Source: an uncultured Chloroflexota bacterium
GTDB lineage: Bacteria; Chloroflexota; Dehalococcoidia; CAUJGQ01
Direction: 5' to 3'
DNA length: 8,873 nt
NCBI GenBank assembly: GCA_937879875.1
Contig: CALFMN010000234.1
Span: forward strand, 1 to 8,873
Shown here: piece by piece, positions 1 to 5,717 of the stretch
Layout of the letters: each line of letters opens with the position of its first letter
How positions within the stretch are numbered: the first letter of the stretch is position 1
Notes under the pieces: generated by a model
Databases searched by the model: none
What the model saw: the letters and a program-made list of their open reading frames with translations, nothing else
What the model was told of the DNA's origin: nothing
Made by a program: the position numbers and the translations under genes

Positions 1-52
1 CGCATTCGGTTGCAGCATCTCTATCCCACAATCCCGGCGTGACTGCCTACTA
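1..52. other. Left flank of the insertion sequence
   Basis: Short stretch outside the insertion sequence, ending in the TA dinucleotide (51-52) that serves as target site. I see no gene, RNA or promoter signal in it. It is too short to say what the IS inserted into. Confidence 0.5.
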
Positions 53-64
53 GTAGTCCGTCAC
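53..64 (+). repeat. IS630 left terminal inverted repeat
   Basis: Twelve bases pairing with 1251-1262 at 11 of 12 positions. It begins immediately after the TA target dinucleotide and overlaps the transposase stop codon. Confidence 0.85.
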
Positions 65-1207
65 TCGGGAATCGAGGGAGATACGCGGTGGAGTTTGACG
101 CGGGCAGCGGCGGTCCTGAAGCGCCAGCGCACGCCGGTGCCGGCCTGAGTGCGGCGCGCTTGCCCCATGGCGATCGCTCCTTTGAGCAGCGACTGCTCGG
201 CAATGCGCCGATCCAGGCACTGCCGGGCGAGCACGGAGAACTCGACCGCGGCGCTGTTCAGCCAGCGCCCGTGCGGCGGCGTGTAAGGCCACTCCAGCCT
301 GGCAGCGAGGCGGTGGGCCGCTGCCGGCGGGAAGGCCGCATAGCGCGCGGCGGGCGTGGGCGGGTTGAGGTTGTCCAGCACCAGGACGATGCGTTCGGCG
401 TCCGGATAGTGGACAGCGACCAACACGCGGATCACCGGGGCGCAGTCCACGGCGGTGCGCGGGTCGGTCACGGTCACGTGCCGCCAGCCCCGCAGCGGCT
501 CCGTGACCACAAAGAGGTTGGCCACGCCCTTGCGCACGTATGCGTCGGCCGCCTGTGCCGGCTGGCCCGGCGCCAACGGTGTTGGGGGCCGTCCCTCCCC
601 GCCGCGTTGCGTGCTGGTCTCATCCAGGCAGACCTGGGGCAAGCGACTGTCGCAGGGTCGCTCGGAGACATCGCGCACCGCCGCCATCCGGGCATCTGGG
701 CGACGAAGGCGGCGCTGCCCACAGGCGGCAGGCACCAGCGCGTCCTCAGCCAGGGCGTGATGATGTTTTTTTGCGCGTGCGGCGCACGGTTGCGTCCGCG
801 ATCGCCTCGGCGATGCGCAGTTCCACCAGGCGGCCGGCAAGCAAGCGCAAGGTCCAGCGGTCCTGTCCGCCCGGAGCTGGGCTGCATGCCTCGGCAAGCA
901 GCCGCGCTGCGCCACGGCCATCGAGTTTGGTGGGGTGCGCCTGGGTCGCGGGCCGCGGCACGAGCGCGGCCTGCACGCCCTCCGCGACGCAGCGTTGGCG
1001 CCCCCGCTCGACGGTGCTGACGCTGACCGCCACCACCGCCGCGATGTCGGCGCCGCAGGGACCGGACAGCTCCGGTGGGCTGTCGGCCTTGAGCAGGATG
1101 CGCGCCTGCGCCAGCGTGCGAGCGGGCGCGGTCCCTGAGGAGATGCGCTGCTTGCGCTCGGTGCGTTCGTCGGGGGTGAGGGTGACGCGCTAGCGGTGCG
1201 TTCTCAT
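61..1207 (-). pseudogene. IS630-family transposase, nonsense and frameshift mutations
   Basis: The product would be a DDE transposase for cut-and-paste movement into TA sites. Reading from ATG at 1207-1205, codon 6 is TAG (1192-1190), at a place where I recall related proteins having Tyr (Y-R-V-T-L-T). The first frame then carries the helix-turn-helix region (DIAAV...SVSTVERGRQR) and RWTLRLLAGRLVELRI. After a run of seven A (766-772 on the plus strand) homology moves to the -1 frame (PWLRTRWCLPP...FVAQM). Near 684-698 it shifts again into the frame with VCLDET, ANLFVVTEPLRGWRHV, HYPDAERIVLVLDNLN, YTPPHGRWLN and RQCLDRRI. The catalytic candidates are present: Asp at 622-624, Asp at 373-375 and Glu at 241-243. 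DNLN is followed by PP where I recall TH in relatives, and AAVEF replaces the usual AEIEL. Family assignment is by recognition of these motifs from memory. Confidence 0.88.
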
Positions 1208-1250
1208 CTCACCAGCGTGCCACCGCCTCACCATAACGGCCAAGACCGCG

Positions 1251-1262
1251 GTGACGGACGAC
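1251..1262 (-). repeat. IS630 right terminal inverted repeat
   Basis: Inverted match to 53-64 with one mismatch, followed by TA at 1263-1264. It lies about 45 bp upstream of the transposase start, as expected for the promoter-side end. Confidence 0.85.
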
Positions 1263-1479
1263 TAGCCTTTGCAAACACGCCCTAGCCCTGACGCATCGTT
1301 CCATCACGTACCTCTTGGCTTGGTCAGGGGTCCCAGTGTTCTCTCCCGCTGAGTTGCGGCTCCAGGATGGGGTATCACCGGCTGCTGCGACGGCGAGCAG
1401 CCGGCTCTCCAATCAACTGGCGACAAGGAGCGTCAGCGACGGGTTGGGTTAACTATCAGGAGAGCCACGAGCCGCTTCT

Positions 1480-1532
1480 GGGCTAGCTCGGATGGACTCG
1501 TTCCATCTCCACCTCCTGACAAGGAACCCAGT
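1480..1532 (-). repeat. Direct repeat, copy 1
   Basis: Bases 1480-1508 are identical to 2030-2058 (29 of 29). Including the following bases, the two copies match at 47 of 51 positions with one 2-nt gap (an extra CC at 1509-1510 here). On the minus strand it contains AGGAGG, then ATG after 5 nt, then a 7-codon frame ending in TAG. Read in the frame that is open in copy 2, it gives DGTSPSELA. The wider minus-strand frame from ATG at 1578 (MDRSADVDRLTGAG..WVPCQEV) resembles that of copy 2. A GATGGA/TCCATC hairpin with a 5-nt loop lies inside the repeat. Confidence 0.75.
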
Positions 1533-1928
1533 GAATGCCTGCCCCCGTCAGCCGGTCAACGTCTGCACTCCTGTCCATCGCTATGGCGAGAGGGACTTGC
1601 CGCTAACAAACCGCGGCCGGCGTTGGCCGGCCCGCCCGTTGGTCGTCGCCGAGGGTCAACGGTCATGACCGTAGGGGCCAAGCTCTTCACATGCACACGG
1701 ATGCCGTTGCTATGGCCATCGGTGACAGCGGCCAGTGATGCTCAAGTGGAGGGGCAATTCTTCACATGGGTCGCGAATCAAGCCCGTGGGTTAAACAAGG
1801 GCCGCGGCGGAGCCAGAGGTCGTCCCAACGCAAGGAGAAGAGCGACCGATGTGGGCTGGTCAGCGCATTGCCCTCGTCGGTTGGAAGCGGGCTCAACGAG
1901 CCACGGCGACTGCCTGGCCAGGTTCTCG

Positions 1929-2126
1929 TCATTCCGCGCCGCCGCACCGCGAGCGGCGCCGCCGAATGCCGGACTGCACGAACAGGGCGCCGTCATGGAG
2001 AGGGCCAAACAGTCCCGCGAGCCTCGCCAGGGCTAGCTCGGATGGACTCGTTCCATCTACCTCCTGCCGGGGATCCCAGTCCACATCTGCGCCCAGTATC
2101 CAGTGTGCGTCTGGGCGTTCATTCAT
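1929..2126 (-). pseudogene. Possible small-gene remnant, 65 codons, unknown family
   Basis: The minus-strand frame from ATG at 2126 reads MNERPDAHWILGAD, then DPRQEVDGTSPSELA, then ARLAGLFGPLHDGALF before turning Arg-rich and stopping. Its first 24 residues align without gaps to the frame that starts at 1578 (9 identical: M, D, G, A, W, P, Q, E, V). The copy at 1578 is frameshifted by a 2-nt insertion and continues as DGTSPSELAQKRLVALL. Similar reading frames in two diverged copies suggest descent from a coding sequence. No Shine-Dalgarno sequence precedes this ATG. I do not recognise the family, and the feature could equally be a non-coding repeat that happens to be open. Confidence 0.3.
2030..2080 (-). 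repeat. Direct repeat, copy 2
   Basis: Partner of 1480-1532, 550 bp away in the same orientation. It shares the 29-bp identical core and the following ACCTCCTG and CCCAGT blocks. On the minus strand it carries AGGAGG three bases before an ATG. The same orientation and spacing do not match terminal inverted repeats of an IS. Confidence 0.75.
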
Positions 2127-2660
2127 GCCGGTGCGGGGAAGATACCCCAGCTATCAGATACGAGGTTGCGGCCACCGTAGGCTTCGGCATGTTCACGGGT
2201 CGCATACGACGGTCGACCTAACGCATGGTGCACGCAAGGCCGCGCAGAAATCGTGACATCGTCGATACGGCCGCGGTCGACTCTGGCCGGTCACGCCGCA
2301 GTACCGGGCCGTCCCGTGAAGGCGGTCGCAATTCCCGGCCGTGTGTTGCAGAAGTCGACGGTGGCAGGTCGCAGGCCGGTCGCTCAGCAGGAAACGAGTA
2401 CTACGCGGTGCATGGCTTGACGGCGGCGTTGGGGAGCGTAAGACGAGGCAGCAGCGGAGCAGTCGACCTGGCCGAGGGGGCCTTAACTTTTCGCCGCGAA
2501 TGCGGCCCAATGAGCAAGGAACCAGGCCGATTTTGCGATAGGGCCAGGTTCGAGCACACTCAATGTTGGGGGATGACTACCAGATGGTGTACCGCTCAGG
2601 CGCATAAGCGGCACTGCGGTACCAGATGTAGGATGTTTCGCACGCGGGCTATACGGATAA

Positions 2661-2675
2661 CGGTTTAGCAAACCG
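2661..2675. other. Small perfect hairpin
   Basis: CGGTTT, AGC, AAACCG forms a 6-bp stem with a 3-nt loop. It is isolated in gene-free sequence and not followed by a T-run on either strand, so I assign no function. Confidence 0.4.
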
Positions 2676-2797
2676 CCGCACCAGGCCACTATGCGACCCC
2701 CGGTCGGCGGCTTCCAGCGGAATCGCCGGAGCGGATCATAGCACGAACGCTCGCGAGCGGGGAACGGGGGCCACCATATCGTGCAAGGCGGCCGGGT

Positions 2798-3058
2798 CGG
2801 GCGTCGGCGGCCGTGCGGGGCACCTAACCCTGCTTTGGCTCCAGCCAAAGCTGTCCCTTCCCGAGGCGGGAAAGGGACGTTTGGAGCGCTCCCGGCGGCG
2901 CCGGACGGCGGCGGGGCTGCGGTGTCCTTGCGGGACACGCGTAGGGATCGTCTCCCACCCGATCGGATGTCCTCGATCCCAACCCTTCCCGTCTCGGGAA
3001 GGGAGATTTCGCTTCAGCGAAAGCGGGGTTAGGTGCCCCGCGCGGCCGCCGACGCCCG
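2798..3058. repeat. Palindromic repeat element A with long inverted ends
   Basis: The left end (2798-2836) is an inverted match of the right end (3020-3058) with few mismatches, including an exact 16-bp match GCGGGGCACCTAACCC. Going inward there are hairpins on both sides. On the left, GCTTTGGCT/AGCCAAAGC is at 2832-2851, and GTCCCTT-CCCG/CGGGAAAGGGAC, with one bulge, is at about 2853-2876. On the right, CCCTTCCCG/CGGGAAGGG is at 2983-3003 and TTTCGCT/AGCGAAA at 3007-3022. Internal pairs are GTGTCC/GGACAC (2922-2938) and GGGATCG/CGATCCC (2944-2980). It encodes no protein. Structure and relation to element B fit a dispersed non-autonomous element (MITE-like or REP/BIME-like). It sits just past the 3' end of the two-gene unit, where its hairpins could also protect or end transcripts. 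Confidence 0.8.
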
Positions 3059-3073
3059 GGCGCTCCGTGGGCG

Positions 3074-3110
3074 GCGAGCGGGCCGGCGCAGGCTGCGCCG
3101 GCCCGCTCGC
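3074..3110 (-). terminator. Strong hairpin at the end of the two-gene unit
   Basis: A perfect 17-bp stem (3074-3090 with 3094-3110) and a 3-nt loop begin 23 nt after the TAG of the downstream gene. No T-run follows on the minus strand, so this is not a classical intrinsic terminator. U-less hairpins have been proposed as terminators or as 3'-end stabilisers in GC-rich bacteria. Position and stem quality support a role in 3'-end formation for the minus-strand transcript. Confidence 0.5.
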
Positions 3111-3133
3111 TGGATTGAAGCCGCCGGGCCGCG

Positions 3134-5638
3134 CTACGGCCCCGTCGGCCCGCTGCCGGGCGAGGGTGTCCCCGGCTGGTAGGCGCCGTTGCTGTTCACG
3201 CAGACGAACAGGCTCTGCGTCGGGCCGACCGTGCTGAAGTCCACCGGCGCGCCGCTGACACTGAAGTAGCCCGCCTGGAACTTATGCGTGGCGTTGTTGA
3301 ACTGCCAGATGCTGACCACGATCCCGCCCGGCTGCACGACGTTGACGATCGTCGAGAGCGGACTGCCCGCCGTGAGGCTGGACGAGGTGATCACCTGATT
3401 GCAGCCGGGGCTCAGGTTGGCCGCCGCGCCGGCCGCGGCCAGCGTCACCTGCACCGTCGCCTGCGCCGTCACGCCGGTAATGTCGCCGATGAAGCTGGCC
3501 GTGACGGTCGCGGTGCCGGGGGCGCCCGCGCCGTACAGCGTCACCTGCGCCGCGGTGCAGCTCGCGAACACGAACGAAGCCGGGGCGGGATTCAAACTGG
3601 GCACGTCGGGCACGAGCACCACCGGCGGCGACGAAGGAATCGGGCCGCAGTGCACGGTGTAGCGCAGCGCCAGTTGCGAGCCGGAGCTGGCGTTCGCCGG
3701 CCCCAGCGCGCCCGCGTCCGTGGAGAACGTCACCTGTCCGCCCTCGGCGCCCGGCGACGTGCCCTGCAAGAACAGTGTCGGCGCCGAGGGGCAGACCAAA
3801 AAGCTGCCGACCGTCAACGTCACGCAGCCCGTCACCAGCGGATGCAGGATCGTGGCAACGACGGTGCTGCCGTTGTCGACGCCGCTCGCCGCCGCCACGG
3901 TGCCGGGGTTCGCGGCGAGCTGCATCTGGTACGGCGGGCTCGCCAGGGCGATGGTCGCCGTGTTCGTCGTCAGTGTCACCGCGGGGCCGAGCGTGCTGAA
4001 GCGCGTGAAGGTCGCCGAGATGCCGACCGCCGGGCTGAGGGCGCCGATGAAGGGGAACGAGGCGCCGGGCGCCAGCGCCACGTGCACCGTGTTCGGCTCG
4101 GGCGGGCTCAAAAAGGCCGGCGAGGCGGGCGAGGCCTGCTCGGGCGGCGTCTGCGTCGGCCCGAACGCCGGCGTGAACACCGCCGACTTGCAGGTGTTGA
4201 GCCCGCTGCCCGGTGTGCCGTTGCCGCAGTTCACGGGATAGGTCGCGGTGCCGGACTCGACGATCACGGCGATCGGCGAGTTCAGCGTGTAGGTGATCGT
4301 GCCGCCGTCGATCGTGTTGGGATTGGCGTCCGTGTCGGCCGGCGCCGCGCCCGAATCCTGGAAGATCGCGCCGCAGATCACCGCGACGCCGGGGTTCAGC
4401 ACGGAGAGCACACCGGGCGCGGAGGCCAGGCCGCTGAGCGGCGGCCTGCTGGCGAACTGCGTCGTGCCGACGAGCGCGCCCGTGGGCGGCGTGCCCGACA
4501 CGGCGGCCGGGAAGGCGATGTCGCTCGCCTGCGTGGAGTTGGCGCAGCCGATCACGCCCGCCAGCGTCGGCGCACCACCACCGCCTCCGCCGCCGCCGGG
4601 CGGGGGCACAATGGTCACACCGCTAGGTGTAACCGTCGCGGTGTTGTATGGCTGCGCCGCGCCCAGCGCAAACGACCGCACGGTGAAGCTCGGCGTTCCG
4701 GTGCCTCCCATAATGCCGGTGAGGGTTACCGTTGTGCACGCGGCTGCGGGTGAGACAGTGCCGCAAGGGAAGCCGATGTTATTCGGAGCCGGACGTGAGC
4801 TTTGCTGCGGCCCCTGATTCACGTTGGCGATTCCGTTTCCAGCGATCACGACGAACGACTGAGTTTGGTTCGCCGGGTACGTAATCGCGCACGAGAACGT
4901 GTCACCAATCTGGAACGACGTCGTGGATCCCAGACGGGCGCCCGGTGTCGTGTTAGTGCAAGTCACACCGTTTGGTGCCGCCGTACCCGTAGAACCACTG
5001 ATCGTGGCGTTGGGAGGTGGCGGGGGCGCCATTGGACCTGGGAATGCGTCGAACTGGTAGACAAAGGTGATGCCGGTCACCGGCGGCAGCGGCAAGGTTG
5101 GCGGTGCGGGCGTCAATGTCGCCATCATCGTGATCAGGCCAGCTACGCCAACGATCGCTGGATTGACGAACGGATACCCGCTGATGAGCTGTAGGGGAAT
5201 AACTGTTCCTACAGGCAGACCGCCTCCCGACGGGGCGGGAGGGCACGAGATAACGACGAACATCTGGGGCGGAGCGGGCGGCGGGGGCGGGGCAGCGGCA
5301 GTACAGCCGTTCGGCAGTGTTCCGGCCACACCCGGACCGAAGAAAAAGGTGTTCGGAGGTGCGGTAATGTCGATGCGCAACGTCGCCGGTGAGGTGGGAC
5401 TCACCGTGAGCGCCCCGATCGCGGCCGTAATGACGAAGTCGCACTCGAACTGCGTGCCGACCGCGACAGCGGTGGTCATCGTGGGGTCCGTCAGGCTCTT
5501 GCTGCCCGTGGTGCCGCAGGACTGCTGCGTCTGCAGTGCGGCGTCCGCGTGACGCACTGCCGGCACCGCAAGGCTGAGCGCGGCGACCGCGAGCGCCAAC
5601 GCGGTGATTGCTTTGGCTCGGAAGAGTCTGCGCCGCAT
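3134..5638 (-). CDS. Secreted multi-domain beta-rich protein with Ig-like region and shared C-terminal module (834 aa)
   Basis: Predicted exported protein of unknown function. Residues 1-33 form a signal peptide: MRRRLFRAK, a hydrophobic Ala/Leu stretch, cleavage after ADA. Two similar N-terminal modules each have a Cys followed about 20 residues on by G-T/D-x-F-x-C (residues 41-68 and 227-252). Proline tracts at 117-124 and 205-209 and a PPP-plus-eight-Gly linker at 345-355 separate domains. Residues 575-734 look like an invasin-type Big_1 Ig fold (ANPGTV, QVTFSTDAGAL, PGTATVTA) with extra Cys-containing loops. Residues 741-834 are a module starting GCNQV and containing NATHKFQAGYF, APVDF and LFVCV. 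The same module ends the upstream protein. ATG at 5638 is chosen because AGGAG lies 7 nt before it. A GTG 18 nt upstream would place that site inside the gene. No catalytic motif or LPxTG anchor is seen. Codon use changes sharply at the Gly linker. Confidence 0.88.
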   Translation of the reverse strand: MRRRLFRAKAITALALAVAALSLAVPAVRHADAALQTQQSCGTTGSKSLTDPTMTTAVAVGTQFECDFVITAAIGALTVSPTSPATLRIDITAPPNTFFFGPGVAGTLPNGCTAAAPPPPPAPPQMFVVISCPPAPSGGGLPVGTVIPLQLISGYPFVNPAIVGVAGLITMMATLTPAPPTLPLPPVTGITFVYQFDAFPGPMAPPPPPNATISGSTGTAAPNGVTCTNTTPGARLGSTTSFQIGDTFSCAITYPANQTQSFVVIAGNGIANVNQGPQQSSRPAPNNIGFPCGTVSPAAACTTVTLTGIMGGTGTPSFTVRSFALGAAQPYNTATVTPSGVTIVPPPGGGGGGGGAPTLAGVIGCANSTQASDIAFPAAVSGTPPTGALVGTTQFASRPPLSGLASAPGVLSVLNPGVAVICGAIFQDSGAAPADTDANPNTIDGGTITYTLNSPIAVIVESGTATYPVNCGNGTPGSGLNTCKSAVFTPAFGPTQTPPEQASPASPAFLSPPEPNTVHVALAPGASFPFIGALSPAVGISATFTRFSTLGPAVTLTTNTATIALASPPYQMQLAANPGTVAAASGVDNGSTVVATILHPLVTGCVTLTVGSFLVCPSAPTLFLQGTSPGAEGGQVTFSTDAGALGPANASSGSQLALRYTVHCGPIPSSPPVVLVPDVPSLNPAPASFVFASCTAAQVTLYGAGAPGTATVTASFIGDITGVTAQATVQVTLAAAGAAANLSPGCNQVITSSSLTAGSPLSTIVNVVQPGGIVVSIWQFNNATHKFQAGYFSVSGAPVDFSTVGPTQSLFVCVNSNGAYQPGTPSPGSGPTGP

Positions 5639-5645
5639 CGGGGAA

Positions 5646-5650
5646 CTCCT
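5646..5650 (-). promoter_or_regulatory. Ribosome-binding site that fixes the start at 5638
   Basis: AGGAG on the minus strand, 7 nt before ATG at 5638-5636. A longer open frame begins at GTG 5656, but then this near-consensus site would be codons 3-4. The signal peptide is also cleaner from ATG 5638. Confidence 0.75.
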
Positions 5651-5717
5651 CTGCACCTGGTGGGCCGGCGGGCCGCTGCGCCCATGCCCGTAAGGTCTGC
5701 CCGACAGACGACGGCGA

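Larger units (their letters stand above)
53..1262 (-). mobile_element. IS630-family insertion sequence, complete ends, inactive
   Basis: The left end reads GTAGTCCGTCAC (53-64). The right end, read inward on the other strand, is GTCGTCCGTCAC (1262-1251), so the inverted ends match at 11 of 12 positions. Both ends are bordered by TA (51-52 and 1263-1264), the duplicated target expected for the IS630/Tc1/mariner superfamily. The 1,210-bp length is normal for the family. The single gene fills the element, and its stop codon (61-63) lies inside the left inverted end. The transposase is broken in three places, so this copy cannot move by itself, although its ends could still be recognised by a related transposase supplied elsewhere. 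Confidence 0.88.
1265..2797. other. About 1.5 kb without a convincing gene; degenerate repeats
   Basis: Open frames here are short, overlap on both strands, lack ribosome-binding sites and translate to Arg/Pro/Ser-rich sequence with no family signature. I see no tRNA, rRNA, CRISPR or intron core. What can be supported is a direct repeat (1480-1532 and 2030-2080), a weaker third relative near 1297-1340, and a small perfect hairpin at 2661-2675. The region lies next to a decayed IS and a palindromic repeat, so it looks like a graveyard of old insertions. The alternative of an unrecognised non-coding RNA cannot be excluded from sequence alone. Confidence 0.6.

Noticed and set aside
88..1193. Long plus-strand frames across the insertion sequence
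   Set aside because: They are shadows of the transposase on the opposite strand. Only the minus strand gives recognisable IS630 motifs.
1623..2036. Plus-strand frame with SDAQVEGQ, reminiscent of the C-terminus of ISL3 transposases
   Set aside because: Only a few residues match. The expected following Arg-Leu-Lys and Lys-Arg-Gln-Met-Tyr-Gly positions are absent, so chance is likely.
2540..2575. GGTTCGAG resembling a tRNA T-loop
   Set aside because: The flanking bases cannot form the 5-bp T-stem and no acceptor or anticodon arm is found around it.
1265..2797. Group II intron or other ribozyme remnant
   Set aside because: No domain V-like hairpin or reverse-transcriptase motif is visible on either strand.
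2483..2938. Minus-strand 151-codon frame containing PFPPREGT
   Set aside because: The peptide is a translation of the CCCTTCCCG hairpin of repeat element A. The rest has no coding signature or ribosome-binding site.
2798..3058. CRISPR array or integron attC sites
   Set aside because: There are no evenly spaced identical repeats with unique spacers. The structure is a single nested palindrome with inverted ends.
3284..4753. Long plus-strand open frame of 489 codons
   Set aside because: It is antisense to the Ig-like secreted protein gene, very Arg-rich with no domain, and arises from the high-GC third positions of the real gene.
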